Source: Massariosphaeria phaeospora (Eukaryota > Ascomycota > Dothideomycetes > Pleosporales). From it: 64,000 bases of DNA. The stretch is from positions 62,001-126,000 of the forward strand of contig JAADJZ010000006.1 of assembly GCA_011032825.1 (NCBI GenBank), in the 5' to 3' direction. Both the position numbers and the translations under genes were made by a program. The stretch's first letter is position 1; each line of letters starts with the position of its first letter. This document shows positions 1 to 11,090 of this stretch, in pieces. The notes beneath the pieces are model-generated. The model did no database searches. It was given only the letters and a program-made list of their open reading frames with translations, and had not been told where the DNA came from.

Positions 1-585
1 GATACCCACAACTCATTGATTCATTTCCCTGATCTTCTCTCTAGTCTGCATCATTTAAAAGGACTAGTGCTTTTCAAACTTTCTATGCTGGACAGTATGA
101 AGCAGCTACTTGTCAACATTCTTCGTTTTATAGATTATTATTCTGTATGATGATATCTAGATTCAACACACATCTACTCAATCAATCACTCTTCTCCCAA
201 CTCTATATTGAAAAGTGTCTAGTCGGTTTGCCCGATTGCTCTAGTGCGCACAACAGATTCTAGCCGCAGCGATTTTCACTGTAAGATGGAGTGAAAGCTC
301 CTGGTCAAGCACATGACGTAGCGCACTAGGCGATCTTACAAGACGAAGATCAACGTGACAGTAACAGTGGGTCTTATACAAGACGGGCTAGTCCATTGAG
401 CTCATGTTTGAGATCCCTTTCAGTGTTGGGAGCTTGTAGACGCTGGGCGGCGAATCTGTCGAGGCGGGCACTAATTTCACGCTCGTCAACATTTATATCT
501 ACCACCCACAACCAACCTCCAATCTCCAACCTCCCACCTTCCGTCCACAACCAATCCGACAACCCCCACCACACCCACCGTCAAC
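1..585. other. Upstream intergenic region
   Basis: No gene is recognised here. The last 80 bases are C/A-rich and free of ATG. They run straight into the start codon at 586, as expected for a fungal 5' leader. Confidence 0.5.
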
Positions 586-1539
586 ATGGTCAAGCGGCGA
601 ACTCAGTACCGCAAGGTGCGCCGTGCCAGAGCAAGACAGCTACACGACCTCCAAGCCAAGGGCGTCCTCCCAGCAGATGCCACCTTCCACGATCTGAACG
701 CCTATGACGACTCCAAAAAGTTCAGGCATCAACATGAAGCGTCTACTGCGTATACTACTGCGTCCACTGCTCCCAAAGTCAGAGCCGAAGCCAGCTACAC
801 CGCGTCCAGCAGCCGCGCTCTCGACGTCGCCGCAGCCCAGCTCCCGCTGAGGTTGCGCGTTCACGAACACTTCACTGCCACTCCCGGCGCCGCAGCCCAG
901 CTCCAGCTCCCGCTGAGGTCGCGCGACTACGAATACTACACTAGCACTCCCGGCGCCGCAGCCCAGCTCCATCTCCCGCTTCGGTCGCACTTACACTCAC
1001 ACTCCACCGCCGCAGCAACCGCTCGCCTGAACCGGCTCCGCAGCGTGCACATACTCCCCGAGGACGCCACAATCGCCGACATGTACGCTCGGGATGCTCA
1101 ACTCGCCGCCGACATGGAACTCGCTGCCGCTGGTACTAGATTCGCTGCCAACGAGACCACTACTCGCACTCCCGCCACCGACTCTGCCACTGCCACTACA
1201 ACTATCTCCCGCAAGGCCGCCAAAGCCGCCCGCATGGCTGCCCGCAGCATCGAGCGCAAGAAACAGTACTGGGCCGACGTCAAGCTCGCGAAGCAGCTGA
1301 AGAAGAGCGGGGAGTTGCCGCTCGGGTCGACGGTTAAGGATGTGATGGCGTGGCGGAAGGCGGGGGCGGGAATGGGGGCGGGGGTGAGGATGGGAGTGAA
1401 AGGGGAAAGGGAAATGGAGACGGGTGGACCTTGGCGTACGGGCATGGAAATGGAAACGGAGATGGATATGGAGATGGAAACGGGTGGGTGGTGGGACGCG
1501 GAGAGGGATGCGGGTGGATGGTGGGACGACGAGGTGTGA
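586..1539 (+). CDS. Orphan protein with a triplicated basic motif
   Basis: Single-exon frame of 317 residues; the family is not recognised. The start is chosen at 586 because the ATG follows a CA-rich leader and has a good context (caacATGG). A basic segment ending in a LP-x-(D/G)-(A/S)-T-x-x-D motif occurs three times: near residue 30 (GVLPADATFHDL), near 150 (HILPEDATIADM) and near 245 (GELPLGSTVKDV). This favours real coding. Between the first two lies an Ala/Leu/Arg-rich stretch encoded by a tandem DNA repeat. The C-terminus is low-complexity, rich in Met/Glu/Gly, with two GGWWD motifs. No signal peptide or membrane helix is seen. The strong charge suggests a nuclear or nucleic-acid-associated role, but that is only inference. 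Confidence 0.55.
   Translation: MVKRRTQYRKVRRARARQLHDLQAKGVLPADATFHDLNAYDDSKKFRHQHEASTAYTTASTAPKVRAEASYTASSSRALDVAAAQLPLRLRVHEHFTATPGAAAQLQLPLRSRDYEYYTSTPGAAAQLHLPLRSHLHSHSTAAATARLNRLRSVHILPEDATIADMYARDAQLAADMELAAAGTRFAANETTTRTPATDSATATTTISRKAAKAARMAARSIERKKQYWADVKLAKQLKKSGELPLGSTVKDVMAWRKAGAGMGAGVRMGVKGEREMETGGPWRTGMEMETEMDMEMETGGWWDAERDAGGWWDDEV
829..1008 (+). repeat. Threefold tandem repeat of about 60 bp inside the orphan gene
   Basis: Three imperfect in-frame copies each begin gccgcagcccagctcc and end near actcccggc. They encode AAQLPLRLR-, AAQLQLPLRSR- and AAQLHLPLRSH-type segments. Copy length differs in multiples of three, so the frame is kept. Confidence 0.75.
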
Positions 1540-2008
1540 TGGGTATGAGATAAGTAAGATCTAACCAGTTGAGTGGTTAGGAAGGGGATAGCAGAGCCCT
1601 TCGCAGTTGGAAGTCATTACTAACAAATAAACACAGCCTCGGAGCAATGCTCTTGACGGTACACGAGTTTTCGGCATGAGGTGGGTAGTATGCCTTTGAC
1701 CTTACCAAACCGTATTGTATCTGGGATAGTAGCCGATGTGTGAACAGGAGCTAGATATCGATGTGGATGTGAAAGGGTATGGGCACTTGGGAGCGTGGCG
1801 GGAACGGGGGTATGCTAAGGGGGTTAGGAGGGAGAATATTGCGGTACGGTACCTGAACCGAACCGAACTGGCATTATCAAAGAATCGAAATTCTGTCCAT
1901 TCCACTCACATAGGCCCAACTCTATATGCATGCAGACCCGGGTATATCATATCATCCATCAATCATCCTGCCCATCCCATCCCATCCTATTCCTTATCTA
2001 CCCACAAA
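1540..2008. other. Convergent intergenic region
   Basis: This lies between the 3' ends of the orphan gene (+) and DUS1 (-). It has short cccatc-type simple repeats near 1970-1990. No gene is seen. Confidence 0.5.
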
Positions 2009-3836
2009 CTACGCCCTCCTTCGGCACCTCCACGTTTTCATCCTCCTCCCCTTTCCCACCATCCCCACCCCCTCCTTCTCCACCCTTCCCCCCGGCACCA
2101 ACCCCGCCTTCCGCTCCTCCTCCTCCTGCGCCTCCAACCGCTTCTTCTCCTTCTTACTCAACTGCATGCTCCCCTTCTCAATCGCCTCCTTAGGCAGCGG
2201 CCGCACGTACGGCTGGCACACCCACCAGGGGCGTTTGCAGCGGGCGACGGCCGCAAGCGAGGAAGTGTAGGGGTCGGTTGGTAGGGCAGCGGGGGCGTCT
2301 TCCGCAGGGGTAGTGTCGTCGGTGGCAGGCGTGGTGCAGTCGTGCTCGCGCTCGTTCGCGGCGTCGATCAATCCCTGCTTAACAGCTTCTTCCACGAGCC
2401 GCAGCACCTTCTCAAACCCGTCGATGTCGCCGACGCGGCACCGCGCGAGCGCGTCGCGCACGTTGTGATGCATGGCGACGAGCGGGCGCAGCATGTGGAA
2501 GAGGTGGGCTTGCATGGGCGTGAGGTTCGGGTTCTTGAGTTTCTGTTGTTGTTTGTCGTCGGATTTGGGCTGGGGGGTCTCGGGGTGGGGCTGGGCTCGT
2601 CTCTGTTTCTTGCGCGGCGGGCCTTCTTGCTCTTGCTTTTGGTTTTGCTCGTCTTTTTCTTTTTCTTTTTCTTCTTGTTTCTCGGGCTCGAGGGGTGCTT
2701 CGGGGTCGGAAGGTAGGAAGAGGGGTTTGCGGGTGGGTGGGGGTTGGCCCAGCGCGCATTGGTAGATGATGTCCATGTAGCGGCGGAACACTGCGTCGAC
2801 GCGGTAGCCGCCCTTCCCGTCTCGTCCTCGCCAGTACTCGCGGCCCTCTTCGCCGACGGGAGGTGGTTCCGCGAAAATCGTGGGATCGTGTAGGTTTCCT
2901 TCTGCGCTCATGACGGCATCGGCGCCGGTCTCTTCCAGGCACTTCGCAATGTCTTCATGCTGTAGGATGTTTCCATTCGCAAAGATGACCGTGCCCTTAG
3001 GCAGGTTTTCTCTCAAGTAGCGAATCGTGCTCCAGTCCGCCAACCCGGTGTTGTGTCCCTTCTGCTCTCGCTGCCGCCCGTGCACTGTGATGATACTGGC
3101 GCCAGCATCCAGGAGAACTTTCGCGTATTCCAGCGTCTTTTCCTTGGTCTCTAGTACCCGCATTTTTGCAGTGACGGGCACCTCCAACTCCTCGTGCAGC
3201 TTCCGTATCATCTTCCCGACCAGTGCCCAATCCTCCTGTAGGAACGCGCCGTAGTTCCCCCTCCTCGCGATGCCCTGCGGACACCCCAGATTCAGATCCA
3301 CCGCGTCACAAAACGGAGCAACATGTTTCGCGGCATTCAAGAATTCGTCCGGATCGTTCGAGCAGAACTGCACCGTGAGCGGCCTGTCCATCTCCGGATG
3401 CCCATCAAGATAGCTATCTGCTTCGGAAAGCTGTGAGGTATGGTATGCGTCTGGCGGCGAAGCTATCGGCGTCTTGAGGGGCTGGAAGTGCGAGTCGCGG
3501 TACTTCGGATTCTCGCCGAACATCTTGGAGTGGAACATCGGCGAGTAGGCCAGGAGACTCGAGCGCGCAGGCGGCGGGAGGAAGGACCGAGACAGCAATC
3601 GCCATGCCTGTACGCGACTCCAGTCAGCTACCAGGCGCCTACAGCGAGCGAAGGCGCAAACCTACAAATTCCGACTGCTCCACCATCGGCGCAAGCACGA
3701 TCTTCGGACTCCCAATACTCTCATAAAAAGCCCGTCCATGCAGCTTGACCCTCTTGTTCGCCTGCACCGCAATCCCGTTACTCTGCGCAGCCTCAACCGT
3801 GCTTGCCTGCATCTCGGAACTGCCTTCGGAAGCCAT
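2009..3836 (-). CDS. DUS1: tRNA-dihydrouridine(16/17) synthase (Dus1 type)
   Basis: Flavoprotein that reduces uridine to dihydrouridine in the D-loop of tRNAs. Two exons: 3836-3666 and 3607-2009, joined over a 58-nt intron (gtaggt...acag) in phase 0, giving 589 residues. The splice rebuilds the family block IVLAPMVEQSEF-AWRLLSRS. The FMN barrel starts near residue 47. The Dus signature DLNLGCPQ carries the catalytic Cys at about residue 166. VPVTAKMRV and HGRQREQKGHNTG are further conserved phosphate and tRNA-binding segments. The C-terminal third has a fungal extension: an acidic/basic low-complexity insert (PEKQEEKEKEKDEQ region) followed by a conserved tail with CKRPWWVCQPYVRP and KKEKKRLEAQ. 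The start at 3836 (MASEGSSEM) is preferred over an upstream in-frame ATG at 4058, which would add a non-conserved stretch. Confidence 0.95.
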
Positions 3837-4924
3837 ACCGCCACTGAGGAACCTAGGAAAAGCTTTCGAGTGTCCGCAACCGCGAGGCCCACGGCCCGCG
3901 AGCCTGGAGAACAGCGAACGTATGGCGTAATAAACCCGCTCTCTTACCGTGCATGTGAAGAGACACGTCAGAAGCGAGGTGAAGGCGGTGTGGGGAATAT
4001 GGAAGAGGTCATCGACAAGGAAAAAACGACATTGCGGTCCCACAGGGGTTGCAGCCAATCGGAGGCTGCCAGCCCACCGCAGTGGAGCAGGATAGGGCTG
4101 AAAGGTGAGATGAATATATTCTGACGCATTTCCTCCTTCAATTACTGTGTCCTAATACCATTTTGCCTTGCTCTAAATCAGGTGCAATGGTTTGTGCCTA
4201 GGTGCTCTGACTCACCTGGGCGCCCCTTCTCCATTGTGCAAGGCTTTCAATGCTCCGCGTGCCTAGTAAGTCACCCAGGCCATACCGGCTCCAAATTCAG
4301 CAGGCATGCACCTTCACTTCGAGTCACGAGTCACCATCAAGGTGCTCGAGCAAATATTCTCACAGTCAAGAGCCTCAGAAAGTATTAACATGCTCTTGTA
4401 TTTATCAACTGTACCAGTAGGGTACGCATATTACCGACCATGACGGCTGCATCGAAAGTCTATACCAAAGGAGTCATAGCCCCCTCGAACAGATCAGACG
4501 AGCTCCTCAGAGCAAGCCAAAAAACAGATAAACCTCCCAGACAAGTAACGCCAAACGCCAGCCCACCGTACTCACATCCATCATCTGCACCCGCCATTCT
4601 CCGTCTCCGGTCGGTACTGGTACGAACAGTCGTCTATCAAGAGAAAGACGAAATCATTAGGTTGGATATCTCATCGGCCGTGCGTTGCATACACAACCAT
4701 GACGGTGTGCTGGTGTCTAAAAAATGCCGGAGGTAGGAAACGCTGAATCGCAGTAAGCAGAGCACCACCCATGCTAATTACACTGCGCCGAGAGACCATG
4801 CTATTATGTCGACACTCACGCCCAGGTCCGGAGGTTGAAACGGTCATGTTCGAAGAGCGGAGAACCGCTCGGGATATCATGAAGAGGTGGAATATTCAAA
4901 GTGTTGAGAATCGAGGTCGAAAGT
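3837..4924. other. Intergenic region between DUS1 and the FYVE gene
   Basis: About 1.1 kb. A ccaat box at 4054-4058 lies upstream of DUS1. Short frames on both strands here have no domain-like composition, and no gene is called. Confidence 0.45.
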
Positions 4925-6236
4925 CTAGAAGGTGCTCCAGTTCCACGCTCCCTGGAAGCTTGTTGCAAGGCTGCCAACCCGGTGTGCATCAGGTCGCTTT
5001 GCAGGGGCAGGCGTATCAATGTGCACGGCTGCAGTGCTTCCGGAACTGTCGCTGTTGGCTCGCCTGGAACGCATCTGCTCCCACTCGCGGAACTGGCTGT
5101 GGCATCTATCGCATGAGCGCTGCAGTTCGCCATCGGGGTGGAAAAGAGCGTGTTCGTTCAATCGCACCTGCTGCTGCGAGTGCTGCCCACAGAAGATGCC
5201 ACCGCACTTGCGACAGTGGTGACGGCGATTGAAGAGGCCGAACGGAGTCTGACAGGCCGACGCAGTACACACTGATGTCGAATGATCCGGCTAACCTCTT
5301 GTCAGTGTCGATCATTGAAAAAAAGAAAAAGTTATAAGAGTTGACAGATGGTAAACTAGAGCGGCCATAAGAACATAGTGGGGAAGTCTGTGTGACGAAG
5401 CAAGCGGGCGACCCTGCATTCGCGAAGACTAGTGTGGGATGGAGGAGCGAACAAAGAAGCGGATCCAGAAGTGGCATAGGCGCAATAAGGCAACGTCAAC
5501 TGCGTTTGTGCCCTCTTCTCGCAAATCCGCCCCAAGGTGCATCGAGAGTGGCAATCGGAAGCTCTGTTGAACTCTTCTCGACAGACCGGGATGCGCAAAG
5601 CGCCTCGGAAACCGGCGAATGTGGCCAAGAGAGCAATCGCGCGATCGCGACGCTAAAGCGACCCACCCCGAGGAAGTACGTAACAGTTGGAAAACTTGTG
5701 CAGACGGCAAATGCGAGCACGCGACAACCGCGGGGTCATGTTGGGCGATGGCCAGAACAGAGGAAAGCAAGAGAAAATTCGCAACATACCTGCCAATGGT
5801 TTCTGGTGATTGGGCCAGTGATGGGGGACATGGGCGCGTCCTCGTAGATGCTATGCAAGTCTTCGGTCGCAATGCGCGTGATCGGGGACGCAACGAAGTC
5901 GGCCGTAGACTGTCCGAGTCCTGGACCCGAGCCCCAACTGCTGTTTGGTGTTTCCGCAGCCGAGTCGATCTTCGGGGGTGACTGTCGCCCGGGTTTCTCG
6001 GTCCTCCTCAGCGCCGCAGGAACATAAAGTGGCCCTTGTTTCGGTCGTCCAATATGTGTCGGGGGCGCGTGGAGGGGGAGCTGTGATATAGACCGCGGCG
6101 AGGTGGGAGACACGTTCATCGGCGTGTTCGCACCTGAGGCCAGCGGTGTAGCAAAGTGCGCTGAGGTCTTGTAGGCATGGTGCTGGTATGGCGCGGGCTG
6201 CGGAGCCACCATCGCGGTCGAAGATTGGGTCGCCAT
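4925..6236 (-). CDS. FYVE zinc-finger protein
   Basis: Predicted PI3P-binding endosomal protein of 270 residues. Exon 1 is 6236-5790 and exon 2 is 5290-4925, joined in phase 0 across a 499-nt intron (gtatgt...ttag). The join is supported because it rebuilds the FYVE WxxD motif exactly at the junction (HWQ|PD, residues 148-151). It is followed by C157, C162, the basic ligand-binding patch RRHHCRKC (171-178), GGIFC and the late CDRC pair. Residues 1-145 are Pro/Ser/Thr-rich and disordered, with short PxxSP-like sites. The protein ends in a NWSTF tail. The first zinc pair is spaced C-x4-C where the classical spacing is C-x2-C. No lipase, RING or VHS domain is seen, so it is a small stand-alone FYVE protein. 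Confidence 0.88.
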
Positions 6237-8139
6237 CGTGGATGGTATGGAGGGGAGGAAGAGCGCGTGGTTGAGGAACGAGAGGCGCGCGGTATAAGGG
6301 TGACGCCGAAGGATGCGTAGACGAGCGGCGTCGGCAGGCGGTGAGCTATATCGCGGCAGCGAGCGACAAGTCGGAGAGGTGTCGGTGGAGGAGCAGGAGC
6401 TGGATGGCTGGGGATGGCGAGCGAGGCGGCGAGCGACGAGGAACAGCAGCAATCGGTGCTTTGCGCAGCGGTGCGACTGCTCACCCTAGGCAATATGCCC
6501 CTACAGCAAGCCTGCGGCTCTCTGAGGGTGGTGAGGGTGGATGGCAATTGGAGGTTGCAGCACAGGCGGTGGGCGATAAGGGACGGCAAGCGGTGATACA
6601 ACAGACGCTGGGGCCACACACGACTACTTCAGGGCGAGGAAACGGCACGCATAGTCGGCGCACCAGGATCGCACGCGCGCAAGAGCCAGTGGTGAAAGGA
6701 GCGGTCACGGTGAAAGATGGAGGGGAGAGGCTGGCGGCGGTGACGTTTTGGGAATACGGAGAGGTTTAAGAGAGCGTCCTGGGCTGCTCACGACTGATGA
6801 TCAGCGAGATGCGCGGGCGCAGAGTGGCCAGCCGGCTTGAGGCTTGGGGCTGCCAATGCGGGACCGACGCGATATTCGGGCTAGCATCGGCCGCATAACC
6901 GTGGATCTAAATTTCTTGGGGCAACTGCTCACGCAGCGCCGCGCCTTTCCGTGCTGTGTCGCGCGGCGACCTGGAGAGGCCGCACGACAGCTTTTGAAGA
7001 ACGAGAGGGCGCGTCGCAGCCGTTGCGCACACTGGGCGCATATCAGGTGTGCTCGCCTCCGCCCGCGGGTGCAGGCCAGAAAGCAACTGCAACGGCCACG
7101 GCCACTGCAGCTGCCTCGCCGTGTTTGCTCGCCGTCGAAACGGGAAGCGACAACGCTGTCAACGGCCGCGCCTTCTTTCGGGCACTGCCTTATCTCTGGC
7201 CAATCGCCGCCGCCCGCTTGCTAATTGCCCTCTGAAAAGAGCCGAGCGGCTTCCGGGTACCGCTCTGCGCATGGCCCGGAGAGAGCCTGGAGAGCGTCAC
7301 GGCCATCTTGGATGGATATTGTTCTATATGAAAGGCGGCCCTCTGCCATGCGCCGCGATGCCATCTCGTCCAGTCGCTGTTCGCCAGCGTGCAGGCGTGG
7401 CCCGGTGCTGCGAGCTCGCTCGGAAACCGGTGGGGGGGCAATACAAACCGCTAGGGTCCTGTCACGACTGTCACGAATCAAAGCCGCCGAGGTGCAGAGC
7501 CGCGCCGAGATACATCTGCCTTTGGCTAGTTCCGGGCGCTCAGTTCGCCGCTTGGGCTTTGGCGGCGCGCGAGCCAACCGAAAAGTGGAATCTCGATATC
7601 CAGATTCTCGGCGGATGGTGGGGTTGTGTTTGGTCTGCAGCTCTGATGCGATTGTACTGCGTATTGTCTGTAGGCTAAAGGTGCGGGGCCAGGGTGTGCT
7701 CTGCTAGGCACATAGAGCGCATAAGCGGCGACATGGTCGACCAAAATAAGGTTGTGCTCGTAAGAGACTTCGCCTTCGACAACGACGCTGGGCCGGGCAG
7801 AGTTGGCGATCGAGTGTTGGGAGACGTTGGTGAGGCTCGCAAAGCATTGCCACCAGAGTGGTCAGTGCCAAGTGGCGAGCTCGGGCACCTGGGCAGTCGC
7901 GGCATCTCGTACGCTAGTCCCCTTGAGTTATACCGAGGCCCTCAAGTTTCAACGCGTCATCCCCAGAGCGCGGGGAAGCCGCACGCCAATGCCAGCATCT
8001 CAACTGTCAATGCAATACTATCAACTATGTGCTACTACCTACTCTGAGTTTCTCGCTTAGTTTTTCTACAGCGAGCCTATTACGTCTAGCAGACGAAATA
8101 CCCCCGCCTCTCGGTTCATCAAAAGCAAACCCCTGAGAA
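6237..8139. other. Divergent 1.9-kb intergenic region
   Basis: GC-rich spacer between the start codons of the FYVE gene (-) and the alcohol oxidase (+). Several long open frames exist (for example 7049-7678 +) but they are Arg/Ala/Pro-rich with no recognisable motif. They are better explained by high GC. It probably holds both promoters. Confidence 0.45.
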
Positions 8140-10682
8140 ATGTCTCTAACCACTCAACCTATATCGCCAAAGGCCGCTCCTCTTCCTCCGCTACCATCTG
8201 ACGACCCATTGACCCCAGCACAATGGAGGACCCTGTTGGCAATCTCGGACACGGTCATCCCAGCCATCAAGCCGATGAGTACTGCGAACACAGGGGTGGA
8301 GATGCCAGCGACAGATACCGAGTACTCGAAGGCGATTAGCTGCTTGATGCAACTTACCATGGATTCTGAAGGAGAGGCTTTGGCTACTGCGTACCTGCAG
8401 GAGAGAGCTTCAGCAAATCCGACATTCCGGGAGGGTCTACACAGAACTGTAGCTCTAGACATGCCACCGTCGACGCGCAAGGAGTTGACCCTGATACTAA
8501 ACATCCTAAAGTAAGCTTCCTGACAAAATGGTTGTTGTAATATATGTCTTCCTGGTCGTACTATCGCCTACCTACAAGCAATTAGCTACTATGTACACTT
8601 GCTGAACGCGAGTAGGGAGAATCGTCCCAGGCTCTTACAAAGCTCCTGGGATCACTCCTATCACTCCTATCCCCCACCCGGATGGCAAATGCCTTCTCTT
8701 GATATTGCCTAGCGCTTAGCGAATGTTGCAAGTTTGTACGGCTTTGAGGCATACCCGATTTATATGCTGACTTCTGGAAGCACTCGAGCCGGCTCATTAG
8801 TGCTCACTGGATACACTACGCCCATCTGCCACCAACCACTTCATATCCGAGAGACCATCATCCAGGGTTGGGCTACCGCTAAGCTTCCCCTCTTTCGCCA
8901 ATTGTTTCGCTCCATGACTTCGCTCAGCAAAGTAAACTGGCTTAGAACTACGCCCACAATCTCCCGCGTTCTTGGTATTCCACGCGTTCCCGTTGACATG
9001 AAGCCCGGAAAAGGCTTTGATTACGAATTTATCCAATTTCCACCGGGAAACAATCCAGAGACGGTCGAGACTGATGTAGTCATTGTTGGTAGTGGCTGTG
9101 GGGGTGGCGTTTGTGCAAAATATCTAGCAGAGGCGGGAAACAGGGTCATCATCGTAGACCAGGGGAACCACTGGACTCCAGATCACTACCCAATGGCCGA
9201 GAGGGATGGATGGAGTCACCTCTTCATGCACGGGGCATTGATTACTTGTAAGTGATCTCACATTCTCCAAGGGCTAACTGTTTACATATCACAGCGGACG
9301 ATACATCAACCACGATAGTAGCAGGTGAATCCTGGGGAGGCGGCGGCACAGTCAACTGGTCGGCCTCGTTGCAAACGCAAGGTTTTGTCCGTCGAGAGTG
9401 GGCGGGACAAGGACTACCTCTGTTCACCTCTGCGGAGTATCAAAATTCCCTCGATCGCGTCTGCGAGCGTATGGGCGTCTCAGCAGACTACATACAGCAC
9501 AATCGTACTAATGAAATGTTAATGGAAGGGGCACGCAAGCTCGGCTACGCCCATCGAGCCGTTCCGCAGAATTCGGGCGGAAAGAGTCATTACTGTGGCC
9601 ATTGTACTTTTGGTTGTGGCTCGTGCGAGAAACAGGGTCCAGTTGTATCATTTCTTCCCGATGCAGCTCGAGCGGGTGCGAAGTTTATTGAAGGGTTCCG
9701 TGCTGAGAAAGTCATCTTCTCATCGAAAGGCGGGAAAAGAGTCGCTACCGGTATCCAAGGGACGTGGACATCGCGCGACGTTCACGGCGGTGTGGCAGGC
9801 GAGGGAGTCACCAAACGGCGAGTCATCATCAAAGCCAAGCGTGTAATCGTATCGGCTGGCGCGATGCAATCGCCCCTGTTACTTCTCCGCTCCGGCCTCA
9901 ATAACCGTCACATCGGCCGCAACCTGCACGTCCACCCCGTCTCCGTCCTCGGGGCCATTCACAAAGAAGAAGTCAAGCCATGGGAGGGCGGCATCCTGAC
10001 TGCCGTCGTCAACGAGTTCGAGAACCTAGACAACAACGGCCACGGTGCCAAGCTGGAAGCCACGTCCATGGTCCCTTCATTCTGGCTCAGCTTACTCCCC
10101 TGGAAGAGCGGTTTGGACTACAAACTCAACGCCGCAAAGCTGAAACACATGACAGGCTACATATCCATGGCGCGTGATCGGGATTCCGGCCAAGTCTATC
10201 CTGACCCCGTCGATGGCCGTATACGAGTCAAATACTCGCCCTCCAACTTCGACAAGAAGCACATCCTCGAGGGCCTCATCGCCCTCGCAAAAATCCAGTA
10301 CGTTGCCGGCGCCACCGAGATCTTCACCGTGATCTCTGGTATGTCTACCTTCGTTCGCGACGAGTCGACTCCCGCGGGCGACGGCATCAACGACGCAAAG
10401 TTCCAGGCTTGGCTTGGTGAGATTCGGAATGCGGGTTTCCCGAGCCCCGATAGCATGTATGCGTCTGCGCACCAGATGGGAACATGTCGTATGAGCGCGA
10501 AGGAGAAAGATGGCGTCGTCGACCCGTGGGGCAGGGTTTGGGGCACGGAGGGATTGTATGTGGCGGATGCGAGTGTGTTTCCGTCGGCGAGTGGTGTGAA
10601 TCCGATGGTGACGAATATGGCGATTTCGGATTGGGTTTCGAGGGGCGTGGCGAGGGGGATGGAGGGGAGGGCGAGGTTGTAG
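8140..10682 (+). CDS. FAO1: Long-chain fatty alcohol oxidase (GMC family)
   Basis: FAD-dependent oxidase that converts long-chain alcohols to aldehydes with production of H2O2, in the omega-oxidation route of alkane and fatty-acid use. Three exons (8140-8510, 8781-9247, 9295-10682) give 741 residues, the usual size. Intron 1 is 270 nt (gtaagc...gaag) and restores the family block LNILNTRAGSLVLTGYTTP. Intron 2 is 47 nt and restores ALITSDDTSTT. The Rossmann FAD motif VVIVGSGCGGG is near residue 225. GESWGGGGTVNWSASLQT, the HQMGTCRM motif (about 672) and the C-terminal GMC signature VADASVFPSASGVNPM (about 701) are all present. The N-terminal 200 residues (TPAQWRTLLAISDTVIP) are the FAO-specific cap. 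The location is usually peroxisome or microsomal membrane. Confidence 0.93.
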
Positions 10683-11090
10683 GCAAAGCGTCAATCTACT
10701 CGTGGGATACGATGGCTCGATCCTCCGGACCACTTGCTGGATGGGGAAATGCTGTACCATAGTCGACTTCATGTGCTGAGTACATATTGCGCTCCGTATA
10801 TATCCATGTAGTATTCTTTTCAGGGCTAACACAGTTCAGTTATCTACCTAAGGGTGGGATACTAACTTGTCAACAGGCACACGCATCTCCCTTTCATTCC
10901 ATCGTTAACTATCACCTAGAACCAACGATGCCCACCACCACGAGGCAGTGATGCTCATCATCATCATCAATCCCGCCTCACTCCTCACTCCTCGCTCTCT
11001 TATCTTCCTCACCCTCCAAACCAGACTACCCACTCATTCAACCGCGTCCCGTTTCAAGGCCACACCACCACTTTCTCCACCCATGTACGT
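10683..11090. other. Spacer 3' of the alcohol oxidase
   Basis: Presumed 3' UTR and terminator of the oxidase, then a C/T-rich stretch leading into the repeat block. A short atcatcatcatcatcaa microsatellite lies near 10957. No gene. Confidence 0.4.

Noticed and set aside
2342..2942. Long frames on both strands over DUS1
   Set aside because: They are shadows of the DUS1 coding sequence, whose catalytic motifs and intron fix the true frame.
7049..7707. Frames of up to 209 residues in the GC-rich spacer
   Set aside because: Composition is Arg/Ala/Pro-rich, frames overlap on both strands, and no domain, signal or splice partner is seen.
10092..10832. 246-residue minus-strand frame
   Set aside because: It lies antisense to the conserved C-terminus of the alcohol oxidase and is explained by codon bias of that gene.
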